In this document: piece by piece, positions 20,929 through 28,559 of the stretch
Position numbering within the stretch: position 1 is the first letter of the stretch
How the letters are laid out: each line of letters opens with the position of its first letter
IMG/VR virus record: IMGVR_UViG_3300021509_000002
Coordinates: 1 to 40,532 of that record
Strand: one strand, 5' to 3'
DNA length: 40,532 bases
DNA from: a virus
Notes under the pieces: model-generated
What the model saw: only the letters and a program-made list of their open reading frames with translations
The model's database searches: none
Told to the model about the DNA's origin: nothing
Program-made: the position numbers and the translations under genes

Positions 20929-21162
20929 ATGAAAATTTACTCTTTAGTACGAATTAGTTATGACTGGTGCGAGTATCATGAATTCATTTTGTCCACAACA
21001 AAAAAAGAAAAAATCTATGAAGCAATAGGGAATCTAAACCCATACTACACAGACAGTGAGGGTAATCCCCTTAAGATTTACTTTCAAGACAATGAAGAAG
21101 ATGTGGAAAAAAGTAATGACATCGACGAAAGCCATTGGTTTGTCCACGTAAATGAAGAATAG
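20929..21162 (+). CDS. Unknown acidic early protein, 77 residues
   Basis: ATG 20929 after AAAGGAGAATTACT. Beta-alpha composition (MKIYSLVRISYDWCEYHEFIL, KEKIYEAIGNLNPYY) and an acidic end rich in Asp and Glu. The repeated beta-alpha pattern resembles small phage inhibitor-like folds, but no specific family is recognised. Confidence 0.7.
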   Translation: MKIYSLVRISYDWCEYHEFILSTTKKEKIYEAIGNLNPYYTDSEGNPLKIYFQDNEEDVEKSNDIDESHWFVHVNEE

Positions 21163-21181
21163 CTAATAAATGGGGGAAAGA

Positions 21182-21598
21182 ATGATACTATGGGGTATTG
21201 ACCCGGGCACGCATACCGGCTTGGCCGTCTGGGACACAAAAAAGCAGGAGTTTAAATTCCTTGCAACGATGCCAATCCACCGAGCGCTGCTAAAGCTGCG
21301 TGAAGAAAAAGACACCATATCTGCCGTGTATTGTGAAAACCCGAATACCTTTATCCCATATAAGGGAGTATCGCAGAGAACTATCAATCTACGCAAGCAA
21401 GGGGCGGGCTCTGTGAAGCGAGACTTTGCAATATGGCGGGATGCTTGCAAGGATTACGGGATAAACTTTATCCCGACCTCTGTGCGTGGTGCTCAGAAAA
21501 AAATGGATGCAAAAACATTTAAAAAACATTCCGGCTGGCAAGGCAAAACGTCAGAACATGCCAGGGATGCCGGGAATATTGTCATTGGAATGAAATGA
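21182..21598 (+). CDS. RuvC-like Holliday junction resolvase / RNase H-fold nuclease
   Basis: I choose ATG 21182, behind GGGGGAAAGA, over ATG 21170, which lies within that ribosome binding site. 138 residues. The RuvC core shows GIDPGTHTGLAV (Asp7), an acidic strand AVYCENPNTF, and the C-terminal SEHARDAGNIVIG helix with the last catalytic acids. It should resolve branched DNA before packaging. The final codons and the following 15 bases are shared with the end of 15616-15780. Confidence 0.87.
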   Translation: MILWGIDPGTHTGLAVWDTKKQEFKFLATMPIHRALLKLREEKDTISAVYCENPNTFIPYKGVSQRTINLRKQGAGSVKRDFAIWRDACKDYGINFIPTSVRGAQKKMDAKTFKKHSGWQGKTSEHARDAGNIVIGMK

Positions 21599-21615
21599 TA
21601 CAACAGGAGGCTCAA

Positions 21616-22002
21616 TTGATTAAGTATAAAGTAATGTGTTATAAATTAACATTCCGTGGTAAAGTTTTGTTATGGCTGGAAACACCGGATATGTCCAAAA
21701 TAAAAGATTCAACATTCGAGTCTTTACTAAAAATAATCAATCGTTATAAGATGGAAAAAATAACAAAAGAAGAACTCATTAATGAATCTATTATTGAGAA
21801 ATCTTCACAACCGCATACCTTTCCAATGTATGATGAAAGAATGAATTTAAAAATTAAGGGATATAATGCTTGCAATCCAAAAATGACTGAAATTATCTGG
21901 ACTGAGCCTGACGGGTGGCAGTATAATTTTGAAAATGTCGGGCATAAAATACAGTGGATAAAGGAATCGGATATAAGGTTATCAAAAGGAGACCAAAAAT
22001 GA
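21616..22002 (+). CDS. Unknown early protein, 128 residues, TTG start
   Basis: TTG 21616 lies five bases after AGGAGG, whereas the alternative ATG 21595 has no site, so I prefer TTG. The protein has a charged N-terminal half with EKITKEELINESIIEKSS and a C-terminal half with YNACNPKMTEIIWTEPDGWQYNFENVGHKIQWIKESDIR, alpha/beta. No family recognised. It overlaps the next gene by four bases. Confidence 0.7.
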   Translation: MIKYKVMCYKLTFRGKVLLWLETPDMSKIKDSTFESLLKIINRYKMEKITKEELINESIIEKSSQPHTFPMYDERMNLKIKGYNACNPKMTEIIWTEPDGWQYNFENVGHKIQWIKESDIRLSKGDQK

Positions 22003-22202
22003 AAAGAGTAAGATTTACAATCTATGAAAAAACCAAAAGTGGACAATTTGAATCAAGGGAATATCAAGGGCATTTTCGGAAATTTGGTGTCGATTATGAA
22101 GTATTTGAATCCGGCATAGGCAATTATTCAACTGCCATTATTGAGAAAGATGACGGTTTTTTGGTAAATGTTCCAGTTGAAAATGTGCAATTTTTAGATT
22201 AA
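21999..22202 (+). CDS. MKRVRF family small protein, copy 2 (67 residues)
   Basis: ATG 21999 after AAAAGGAGACCAAAA, overlapping the previous stop as ATGA. Nearly identical to the gene at 8083-8304 (differences at about six residues). A CAA in copy 1 has become TAA here, ending the protein six codons earlier, while DNA similarity continues for several bases beyond. An intragenomic duplication about 13.9 kb apart. Confidence 0.8.
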   Translation: MKRVRFTIYEKTKSGQFESREYQGHFRKFGVDYEVFESGIGNYSTAIIEKDDGFLVNVPVENVQFLD

Positions 22203-22274
22203 AGTCTGCAATGCAAAAATGAGACATAACCAATTTGCCACGCAGAGTGGAAAAAGAAGAAAAAGGAGAGAGAG

Positions 22275-22694
22275 ATGAGTTTAGACATTAATGTGTATAG
22301 AAAACGAAAAATAAGCTATGATGATGGGGTAACCTTTATTGAAGATGAAGAGCATATCTATGATTGCAATATTACGCATAATTTAATTGAAATGGCAGAA
22401 GAAGCAGATATTTATGACGCTGTATGGAGACCTTATCGACTCCATCCGGCATTTCATAAATTTGACAATCGTGATGATGAATTTGAATTTGAATCATCTA
22501 CCGTAATCAAAGCTAAAGATATATCCGACGTAATCGAAAATGGATTAGATGATATGAAAAAAAGGCCTGAACACTATAAACAATTCAATTCAAAAAATGG
22601 ATGGGGAATATACAAGCATTTTGTTCCATTTTTAGAAAAATATCTGGAAGTATTAAAGCGTTATCCAAATGCTATTATAAAATGTAGCAGATAA
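22275..22694 (+). CDS. Conserved phage hypothetical, 139 residues
   Basis: ATG 22275 after AAAAGGAGAGAGAG. The sequence has CNITHNLIEMAEEADIYDAVWRPYRL, then a variable acidic part, and FNSKNGWGIYKHFVPFLEKYLEVLKRYPNAIIKCSR at the end. This order (NITHNL..MA..A..Y...WRP and NGWG.Y..FV.F...YL) recurs in uncharacterised proteins of many phages and bacteria. Soluble, alpha/beta; function unknown. Confidence 0.82.
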   Translation: MSLDINVYRKRKISYDDGVTFIEDEEHIYDCNITHNLIEMAEEADIYDAVWRPYRLHPAFHKFDNRDDEFEFESSTVIKAKDISDVIENGLDDMKKRPEHYKQFNSKNGWGIYKHFVPFLEKYLEVLKRYPNAIIKCSR

Positions 22695-22736
22695 GGGATA
22701 TAATGTCAACCTATCACGCAAAACAAAGGAGGAAAG

Positions 22737-23021
22737 ATGATATACTTTCATACAGATAAAGCTAGAGAAATATCTCACGAACATGTAAAAAATTTAGCAG
22801 AATGGGTTGAACTATTTTTTAGAGACTTGCATATAAAAAAAGTGGAATATGAAGCACGATCTGGGGAATTACCTGAAGTTTGTTACTTAGGAAAAACCCA
22901 ATATATTAACGTAATTGAATTTTGTAGGTTAACTGTATATAACTCACCAGAAAAATATCGGACAATAGAAGGTTTAGAATTGATCGAAGTAAATAAAGAG
23001 AATTATTTAGAAATAGGATAA
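22737..23021 (+). CDS. Unknown early protein, 94 residues
   Basis: ATG 22737 after AAAGGAGGAAAG. Helical first half (DKAREISHEHVKNLAEWVELFFRDLHIKK) followed by beta elements and a final acidic segment. No family recognised. It is bracketed by two copies of a 14-base GATATAATGTCAAC sequence (22697-22710 and 23024-23037), each just after a stop codon. Confidence 0.7.
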   Translation: MIYFHTDKAREISHEHVKNLAEWVELFFRDLHIKKVEYEARSGELPEVCYLGKTQYINVIEFCRLTVYNSPEKYRTIEGLELIEVNKENYLEIG

Positions 23022-23049
23022 ACGATATAATGTCAACAAAGGATGGATA

Positions 23050-23460
23050 ATGCCAAGTTTTAACGGGAAAATCAAAGACGGCATATTTATGCCCTATGCA
23101 GAGAAATACATGAAGGAGAAGCTGTCAAAGTGGAACGGGAAAGAAGTCACCGCCGAAATCGTTCTGAGGAAAAACAAACGAAGCAATGAGCACAATAGAT
23201 ACTACTGGCTTATTCTGAAATATATCTCCATTGTTACGGGGATTCCACGGAATAAGCTCCACGAGATGTTCAAAGCAAAATACCTGAGCCGGGAAGACAT
23301 GCTTATGGGCGAGACGGTTAAATACTACGTTTCCACGACAAAGTTAACGGCTCACGAGATGTTTGTCTATATCGAAAGGATAAAGGCTGAGATGGCGGAA
23401 TTTGGCTACCCTATCCCGGTTGAAGGGGAAATTACGTCTGTCATCGAGCTGTACGAGTGA
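23050..23460 (+). CDS. NinB-like recombination protein (putative), 136 residues
   Basis: ATG 23050 after AAAGGATGGATA. Motifs RKNKRSNEHNRYYWLILKYIS (residues 40-60), LHEMFKAKYL, and VSTTKLTAHEMFVYIERIKAEMAEFGYPIP match the common phage family related to NinB/Orf, which binds single-stranded DNA and assists recombination or ORF-type loading. It stands near the end of the early unit, after the RuvC-like resolvase. The relationship is from pattern memory and moderate. Confidence 0.68.
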   Translation: MPSFNGKIKDGIFMPYAEKYMKEKLSKWNGKEVTAEIVLRKNKRSNEHNRYYWLILKYISIVTGIPRNKLHEMFKAKYLSREDMLMGETVKYYVSTTKLTAHEMFVYIERIKAEMAEFGYPIPVEGEITSVIELYE

Positions 23461-23484
23461 TAGGTTTTTGCACAATGCGAAAAA

Positions 23485-23517
23485 CACTCTTGACACTATT
23501 CCCGGTGAAAATATTCT
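23485..23517 (+). promoter_or_regulatory. Promoter-like element before the candidate small RNA
   Basis: 23485-23507 matches 10131-10153 at 21 of 23 positions. TTGACA is at 23490-23495 and TATTCT (four of six) at 23512-23517, spacer 16. Confidence 0.55.
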
Positions 23518-23523
23518 CCACAT

Positions 23524-23584
23524 CGATGGTTCACCTTTCTATCTCTCCATCAGCCGGGGCTTTCTCCTCCCCGGCATTTTTTTT
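23524..23584 (+). ncRNA. Candidate small RNA
   Basis: Predicted start about seven bases after the TATTCT box and end at the T run of the terminator, giving about 60 nt. No good frame with a ribosome binding site lies inside. The 5' part includes TCACCTTTC (23531-23539), which can pair with GAAAGGTGA (23590-23598) just beyond the terminator in a read-through RNA. Confidence 0.35.
23553..23584 (+). terminator. Intrinsic terminator
   Basis: GCCGGGG (23553-23559) pairs perfectly with CCCCGGC (23569-23575) across a nine-base loop and is followed by A and eight T residues. Confidence 0.9.
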
Positions 23585-23682
23585 GGATTGAAAGGTGATT
23601 GGGCGTAGAGCGGAGACAATGGCTGGAGAGTGCAAACATGGAATACATTTATTCGGAATGAGATGAAACAAAGGAGAGAGAG

Positions 23683-24378
23683 ATGAAAAAGATAGATGGA
23701 TTCGCCACAAATTGTGGGGACAATGATCGTGTAATTACTTTAAGCAATAGTATTTATACAATTGGTTGCTTTAGGGGCACAAAAGAAGAAGCTGTCAAAG
23801 CTATAGAAGAAAAATATACAGGTGAAGATAAAATCGCTTATGTCAAAAAATTAAACGATTGTGAAGATATGGAATGGCTAACTGATGAAATACACGAACA
23901 ACTAAAAGATGATAAGGATTGGCAAGTTCGCTTAGCTGCCGCAAGATACAGCGATAAATACCATGAACAGTTCAAGGACGATGAATCTTGGCGTGTTCGT
24001 TTAGTTGTTGCCGAGTACAGCAATAAATACCACGAACAACTAAAAGATGATAAGGATGGATATGTTCGTGTTGCTGTCGCCGAGTACAGCAATAAATACC
24101 ACGAACAACTAAAAGATGATAAGGATGGATATGTTCGTGTTGCTGTCGCCGAGTACAGCGATAAATACCACGAACAACTAAAAGATGATAAGGATTGGCA
24201 AGTTCGCTTAGCTATCGCAAGATACAGCGACAAGTATCATGAACAGTTCAAGGACGATGATTCTTGGCGTGTTCGTTTAGTTGTTGCCGAGTACAGCAAT
24301 AAATATCATGAACAGTTGAAGGACGATGAATCCTGGTATGTTTGTATAACTGTTGCGGAATATAAAAAGCAGAAATAA
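23683..24378 (+). CDS. HEAT-like 23-residue repeat protein, 231 residues
   Basis: ATG 23683 after AAAGGAGAGAGAG. Residues 1-68 are unique; residues 69-228 are seven tandem 23-residue units of the form KYHEQLKDDxxxxVRxAVAxYSx, encoded by 69-base DNA repeats. Units 3 and 4 are identical in DNA apart from the last codons. Units 1 and 5, and 2 and 6, resemble each other most, suggesting four-unit block duplication. The two-helix units with VR-x-AVA resemble HEAT/LRV repeats that make a protein-binding solenoid. Partner unknown. Confidence 0.8.
   Translation: MKKIDGFATNCGDNDRVITLSNSIYTIGCFRGTKEEAVKAIEEKYTGEDKIAYVKKLNDCEDMEWLTDEIHEQLKDDKDWQVRLAAARYSDKYHEQFKDDESWRVRLVVAEYSNKYHEQLKDDKDGYVRVAVAEYSNKYHEQLKDDKDGYVRVAVAEYSDKYHEQLKDDKDWQVRLAIARYSDKYHEQFKDDDSWRVRLVVAEYSNKYHEQLKDDESWYVCITVAEYKKQK
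23890..24362 (+). repeat. 69-base tandem coding repeats
   Basis: Seven in-frame units with period 69; the unit starts 24028, 24097 and 24166 are exactly 69 apart, and the first two intervals are almost identical in sequence. Likely unstable by slippage or recombination. Confidence 0.85.
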
Positions 24379-24395
24379 TAGCCAGAGGAGGCAAC

Positions 24396-24533
24396 ATGGA
24401 AGATAAAAACCTATTTCAATACCTGCGTAGTCTTATGGGTGAAAAATACAAGACTTGGGAAGAATTGACCGAAGAAGAGAAGCGTGATTTTATACTAAAG
24501 AATATGGGGAAATCAAACGGCTTTCACAAATAG
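24396..24533 (+). CDS. Small protein, 45 residues, last gene of the early unit
   Basis: ATG 24396 follows AGAGGAGGCAAC. Charged, helical product (NLFQYLRSLMGEKYKTWEELTEEEKRDFILKNM pattern). Its TAG at 24531-24533 directly abuts the TAG of the opposing late gene (24534-24536 read leftward), so the two units converge with no intergenic bases. No family recognised. Confidence 0.72.
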   Translation: MEDKNLFQYLRSLMGEKYKTWEELTEEEKRDFILKNMGKSNGFHK

Positions 24534-25847
24534 CTACAGGCTATCATCAAGGAAGCATGGCGACGTGTCAATATTCATCATGTCCGCCCTGAACCGTTGA
24601 ATCACGAAGCCCCGACGTCCCTTTTGGTAATTATCCTGTATCCACTGTGAGGCGGGCGACAATGCGGGGTAATTCATATAGATGAACAAATCGCTGGAGC
24701 TGTAATCGAATAACGCCTGATGGCTGTCACCCTTGCTAAATTCCACAAATTTGTATGGCTCTTTAATGGTGCTGATGTAGTTTATTATTTTCTCTTTGCC
24801 CTTGGCGTCCAAATGCGGTTTAAATCCAAACTTCAAAGACTTCATATCCTTACCGTGAGTTATGATAAAGCAATGATCCCCAACAATATAATGGTTGATA
24901 AACTTTTTGTAGTTTTTCACAGTAACATAACCCGGATACATTGTTTCCAACTGTGCCTTGACGTGCTGGTTTACGAAGTATCCGAATGATCCGGCGTGGT
25001 TGTCGTTACAAATATTGTGCACCAGGATAGATGAGAATTTCCCGCAAGCTGCAAGTTTGGACACCAATTCTATTTTATACCGGACTCCATTGTCGTACAT
25101 TTCCTCATTCGTCATATTCTGCGGGAGCTCATGGTTACCCCGAACGGTTCTGCCGTCCATACCGTCCAGGTAATCACCCAGGTCATCTATAATAAGAGAG
25201 CCCTGTACTGCGTTAGATATAATGCAATCGGCCATGAAACCGAACGTATCGAGCTGTGCCTGCTTATCCCAACGCAGGTTATACATGGAACGCCCCTCAC
25301 TGTTTGGCTCCATTCCTATATGGCAGTCTGAGAATACAACACGAGTCACATTGTTAGACTCTCCAATATACCGTTTAAACTTTACCGGCTTGCAGGTACG
25401 GCTTACAATATCTGAGATAAACGATTCGGAAAGGACTTGAATATTTTTATTGTTCGGCTTGAACATGATGTTGTAGTATGGCTTCCCGCTGTGGGTAACG
25501 GCGTTAGCCTTATGCACCATGCCGTAGTCAATCCTGTGGTGTGCGCAAAACTCTTCCGGGGACATTAGCGTTCCATCTTCACGGAGCGCCAAAAGTTCCG
25601 GGAACGCAACGAAGCCATCTGGGACTTCTATGTGATTTGTTTTAATGGATTCGATAAGACGAATATCAAGGTCTTCCTGGGTGAGAATTATCCGTCTTTC
25701 CCTGTCAGATTCATTAAGTTGTGCAAGCGTCACTTCGCTGTAACTATACGCTTTTTTTCTCCCGCACTGTAAGCATTTGAAATTTACGGAATATTTCTTG
25801 AGTTCGTTTCGATACATTCTATCAGAACCGCAGTAGGGGCACTTCAT
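24534..25847 (-). CDS. Calcineurin-like metallophosphoesterase with N-terminal zinc ribbon
   Basis: ATG 25847 after AAGGAAGG; 437 residues. The N-terminus has a C-x2-C...C-x2-C zinc ribbon (Cys3, 6, 25, 28), then the phosphoesterase domain from about residue 165. Metal-site motifs: FSDCHIG, DDLGDYLDG, CNDNHAG, ITHGKD and KGDSHQ. This order fits the metallophosphatase superfamily members found in phages. Being last in the late unit next to the lysozyme suggests either a packaged or late-acting phosphatase/nuclease. The substrate is unknown. Confidence 0.85.
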   Translation of the reverse strand: MKCPYCGSDRMYRNELKKYSVNFKCLQCGRKKAYSYSEVTLAQLNESDRERRIILTQEDLDIRLIESIKTNHIEVPDGFVAFPELLALREDGTLMSPEEFCAHHRIDYGMVHKANAVTHSGKPYYNIMFKPNNKNIQVLSESFISDIVSRTCKPVKFKRYIGESNNVTRVVFSDCHIGMEPNSEGRSMYNLRWDKQAQLDTFGFMADCIISNAVQGSLIIDDLGDYLDGMDGRTVRGNHELPQNMTNEEMYDNGVRYKIELVSKLAACGKFSSILVHNICNDNHAGSFGYFVNQHVKAQLETMYPGYVTVKNYKKFINHYIVGDHCFIITHGKDMKSLKFGFKPHLDAKGKEKIINYISTIKEPYKFVEFSKGDSHQALFDYSSSDLFIYMNYPALSPASQWIQDNYQKGRRGFVIQRFRADMMNIDTSPCFLDDSL

Positions 25848-25857
25848 AAACCTTCCT

Positions 25858-26490
25858 TTATCTTTTGTTCACATCAAATTCAACTCTGAGCAACCATCCT
25901 ATAAGGTTTATCTGTTGTGACGGGCGTTTTTCTGCAATGTTGACAAAATGGTATCCCTGTAGAATGTTTTGCACCTTGAATATTTCTTGTGCATAGCCTT
26001 TTGATATTGCTTTATTGAGAGTTTTAATTGTTATATTGCCTACGTTGCCATCAACTTTTATATTATCCCAGCGGCTGCCATTGTTATTAACAACGTTCAT
26101 TGCCCGTTGCAGAAACATTGCAGCAATTATCGTTCCACATAGAACAGAAGTATCGTAAAGCTCCACCACAATGTCAATGTTCTTTATCTTGTCGCAACTA
26201 TGAACATCATAAAAACACTTCCTGAAAAAAGCCTTCCGCATGTTGTAAAGTTCATTGTCTTTTGCCAATATAGCATTGAGCTCTTGTAATAATTCCCGAT
26301 TTTCACGTAATGAAGTATCGAGATTTACTATGCCGAGCTGTGCTTTGACGGCGTCAATTCTATGCCACAAGGCAAGGTTCGGGTGGAATACACGGGAGAT
26401 CCCGCCATAAGTCTCTCCGCCATCGTCTTTTGGGTGGTTGGCATATCCGGCTTCTTTGGAATCGGTCACAGAAAAAGCTAAATCAAACAT
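25858..26490 (-). CDS. Endolysin, GH108-type muramidase
   Basis: ATG 26490, overlapping the upstream gene by eight bases; 210 residues. The N-terminal motif SKEAGYANHPKDDGGETYGGIS matches glycoside hydrolase 108, with Glu13 as probable catalytic acid. The second part, with LQRAMN-VDGNVGNITIKTLNKA, is the peptidoglycan-binding domain usually fused to GH108. It cleaves the host cell wall at lysis. No signal peptide, so it should need a holin, for which the small membrane protein at 27742 is a candidate. Confidence 0.9.
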   Translation of the reverse strand: MFDLAFSVTDSKEAGYANHPKDDGGETYGGISRVFHPNLALWHRIDAVKAQLGIVNLDTSLRENRELLQELNAILAKDNELYNMRKAFFRKCFYDVHSCDKIKNIDIVVELYDTSVLCGTIIAAMFLQRAMNVVNNNGSRWDNIKVDGNVGNITIKTLNKAISKGYAQEIFKVQNILQGYHFVNIAEKRPSQQINLIGWLLRVEFDVNKR

Positions 26491-27127
26491 CTTGTTTAAA
26501 CTCTTTAAAATACGCTTTTACAAAGCTGGTTACCAACATCTCTACATATACACGGGTGATAGATATAAATCTTTTCCGTTTATCATTCACCCAGTCATCT
26601 GATATTTTACCAATATCAACGATGTATTGCTTTGTTATATGGTTAGAACTCCCTTGGAATTTCTGGAAAAAATCAGAGCCTAGTTTATTACGACAAAGCT
26701 CTCTGCAACTGCTGATATAGAATGCAGACCTTGAGGAAATATACCCATCCTTGGCTACACGAGTTCTAATTTCAAGCATTTCCTTTGAGAAAGATATTAT
26801 CGCCTTAGAACAACCAGTTAAAAATCCTAGCGCATCTTTATCATCTTTTAAATAGGTGATCCCCGCATTCATAATAGTTTCATCTATTGATTTGAAAAAG
26901 ATGCGATTAGATTCATATATGTCTAACGTGGCAGTGGTTTTTTCTAAAATTTCCTGATGCTTGTGCAGCACTTCAAATAACTTTTTATGGTCGTTTTCGT
27001 TCTTGTTCTCAAACTCTAAAAAGTTTCTAGAAATCTGTAACTGTATCATTCTCCAGTTAACTCCAATCGCAAGAGCCGACACGAGCACATACACGAAATA
27101 TTGTAATGATTCTGGGATATTAGTCAT
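26483..27127 (-). CDS. Membrane-anchored helical protein in lysis module, 214 residues
   Basis: I choose ATG 27127, behind GGAGAAAAACG, over an upstream start at 27160. A transmembrane helix spans about residues 10-30 (YFVYVLVSALAIGVNW), followed by a long charged coiled-coil region (residues 35-75) and a helical C-terminus. It lies between an exported protein and the endolysin, so it might act in lysis (spanin-like or holin regulator), though it lacks a clear family match. Confidence 0.72.
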   Translation of the reverse strand: MTNIPESLQYFVYVLVSALAIGVNWRMIQLQISRNFLEFENKNENDHKKLFEVLHKHQEILEKTTATLDIYESNRIFFKSIDETIMNAGITYLKDDKDALGFLTGCSKAIISFSKEMLEIRTRVAKDGYISSRSAFYISSCRELCRNKLGSDFFQKFQGSSNHITKQYIVDIGKISDDWVNDKRKRFISITRVYVEMLVTSFVKAYFKEFKQDV

Positions 27128-27740
27128 CGTTTTTCTCCATAAGCCGAAATGACAGCCCAACTTTGACCTGCCAATCGAATTTTGAATAATATTGTTCGCG
27201 AAATTTTACGTATGCAGAAACGATGGAAGTCAAAGCCCCTGATACAGTTACCGTAGATTCATGTTGCCATTGCTTGAAGTCTCTGGAGATTACATCAGAC
27301 TTGCTATCCAGCTGGAAGTCAGTTACACCCGGAAGCCCAATCTGTTTTGTGTATTTTGTGCCAGCCACAAACGCAACCGATGGGTGCAAATCCCAGACTT
27401 CAGCGATGCCGGCCGTAAACCCAACATGAGACACTCTCAAGTCCAGCTGGTAAATGTTGGCATCCGCAGATTGATTATAGACACGTTTCCCGGCAATCCT
27501 TATAAATTTCCATTGTTTCTGTAAGTCGATAAGCAGGTTTTGATACTGCTCCCCGTTTTCACGCTCAAATTCAATTTCTATTTCAGCGGTATTACGCTTG
27601 AAAAACTCAGCGGAAACCTGATAATCGGCTGGCTGGTTATCTTCCTTCGGATTCCTGATGCTTATGGCGGTCTTAAATTCCACGCAGTGCGCCAGAACCA
27701 GCGCACATGCGAAGATAATTGTAAGGGTTAGTCTTTTCAC
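27120..27740 (-). CDS. Exported beta-rich protein in lysis module, 206 residues
   Basis: GTG 27740 begins one base after the upstream stop, behind AAGGCGACTAAG. A signal peptide fits residues 1-20 (VKRLTLTIIFACALVLAHC); the Cys lacks a good lipobox. The mature part is beta-rich (QLDLRVSHVGFTAGIAEVWDLHPSVAFVAGTKYTKQIG, ending VGLSFRLMEKNDD), resembling an outer-membrane-like barrel with repeating strands. It is possibly an envelope or outer-membrane factor used at lysis or for exclusion; unproven. Confidence 0.68.
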   Translation of the reverse strand: MKRLTLTIIFACALVLAHCVEFKTAISIRNPKEDNQPADYQVSAEFFKRNTAEIEIEFERENGEQYQNLLIDLQKQWKFIRIAGKRVYNQSADANIYQLDLRVSHVGFTAGIAEVWDLHPSVAFVAGTKYTKQIGLPGVTDFQLDSKSDVISRDFKQWQHESTVTVSGALTSIVSAYVKFREQYYSKFDWQVKVGLSFRLMEKNDD

Positions 27741-27741
27741 C

Positions 27742-27939
27742 TTAGTCGCCTTTCTTATGTGAGAGATAGCCTTTTGTGGCATGGTGAGCCAAGGATAGGC
27801 CGCATATGGCCTGGACGACTATTGCGACAACCGATTTCCAGTCACCCAATAGATTCACAATAGCCGGCTCATCCATGATTTTCAGCAGGACGAGCCCGAC
27901 TATTGTTTTATTACCGTTTAGAATTTTCCAAAGCTTCAT
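27742..27939 (-). CDS. Small membrane protein, holin candidate, 65 residues
   Basis: ATG 27939 overlaps the preceding stop as ATGA. Two hydrophobic segments (residues about 11-22 and 36-53, GDWKSVVAIVVQAICGLSLAHH) and a basic C-terminus HATKGYLSHKKGD. Small size, membrane segments, basic tail and position before the endolysin are typical of phage holins, but no family signature is certain. Confidence 0.6.
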   Translation of the reverse strand: MKLWKILNGNKTIVGLVLLKIMDEPAIVNLLGDWKSVVAIVVQAICGLSLAHHATKGYLSHKKGD

Positions 27940-28205
27940 TTTTTCAGGTTGGCGACAATCTTCAAGATAACGCCAATAATTTCAATCAGCTTTGTGGTAA
28001 GTTGCTGGATTTCATCAAGGCTCAAATCCTTCAATTCTGCCTTAATTTCCTCATAATCCTTACCTTCGTTTATGACTTTCAGGATTTCAGGGTAGTTACC
28101 CAAGATTTCAAAAACGGTAAGTTTACCATCTTCAGAATCTCTCTCAACTTCTTTAGCTAAACTGATGAGCGCATCAATCAGCTCCATTGTTTCTTTAACG
28201 TCCAC
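27936..28205 (-). CDS. Acidic helical protein, 89 residues, GTG start
   Basis: GTG 28205 after GTAGGAGGTAAAA. Almost all helix, acidic, with MELIDALISLAKEVERDSEDGKL and a hydrophobic end LIEIIGVILKIVANLKK that may be amphipathic or membrane-associated. It overlaps the basic 41-residue gene upstream by 11 bases. Its place just before the holin candidate suggests a lysis or late accessory role. Confidence 0.7.
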   Translation of the reverse strand: MDVKETMELIDALISLAKEVERDSEDGKLTVFEILGNYPEILKVINEGKDYEEIKAELKDLSLDEIQQLTTKLIEIIGVILKIVANLKK

Positions 28206-28320
28206 TTTTACCTCCTACTTGATTTTTGTGTTTACGAGCCGGTAGCTTACTCGTGCCATACTTTGCTTTATGTGTTGCTTTCCGTTGTGCATCTGTTTTT
28301 CTCGGTCTTGTCCGTGTCAT
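28195..28320 (-). CDS. Very basic small protein, 41 residues
   Basis: ATG 28320 follows GGTAGGAGGTAAAT, a strong site; TAA at 28195-28197. The product begins MTRTRPRKTDAQRKATHKAK and is rich in Arg and Lys throughout, implying nucleic acid binding. It overlaps the next gene. Unknown family. Confidence 0.65.
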   Translation of the reverse strand: MTRTRPRKTDAQRKATHKAKYGTSKLPARKHKNQVGGKSGR

Positions 28321-28333
28321 ATTTACCTCCTAC

Positions 28334-28549
28334 CTAAACGGAATTATCGCCCAATTCGCTGTCAAGGGGAAATTCATATCCATGCTCATTCATGAAAGCC
28401 GTCATCTCCTCTTTTGTGTCGAACTCAAAGCCCTGCTTCGGTGCACGATAGTAAGTTACGCTATTGGTGCTATACTCCCCGCCTGAGACGACAATGCTAT
28501 CCAGCACGATAATTCTGTATCTTTTCGTTAATTTCTTAGATTCTGACAT
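28334..28549 (-). CDS. Unknown late protein, 71 residues
   Basis: ATG 28549 after AAGGAGGGTTGA. Beta-rich start (YRIIVLDSIVVSGGEY) and an acidic helix FDTKEEMTAFMNEHG, which resembles FDTEEEMNVFINERD in the early gene at 15616. Function unknown. Confidence 0.7.
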   Translation of the reverse strand: MSESKKLTKRYRIIVLDSIVVSGGEYSTNSVTYYRAPKQGFEFDTKEEMTAFMNEHGYEFPLDSELGDNSV

Positions 28550-28559
28550 TCAACCCTCC

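Noticed and set aside
23619-23666. 15-codon frame MAGECKHGIHLFGMR
   Set aside because: Has a GGAG upstream but is very short and ends in the same TCGGAATGAGATGA linker seen elsewhere; more likely a remnant of a recombination junction.
23890-24362. CRISPR-like array
   Set aside because: The 69-base repeats are contiguous, in frame and coding, with no spacers.
27120-27740. Outer-membrane lipoprotein
   Set aside because: A signal peptide is present, but the residue before Cys is His, which does not fit a lipobox.
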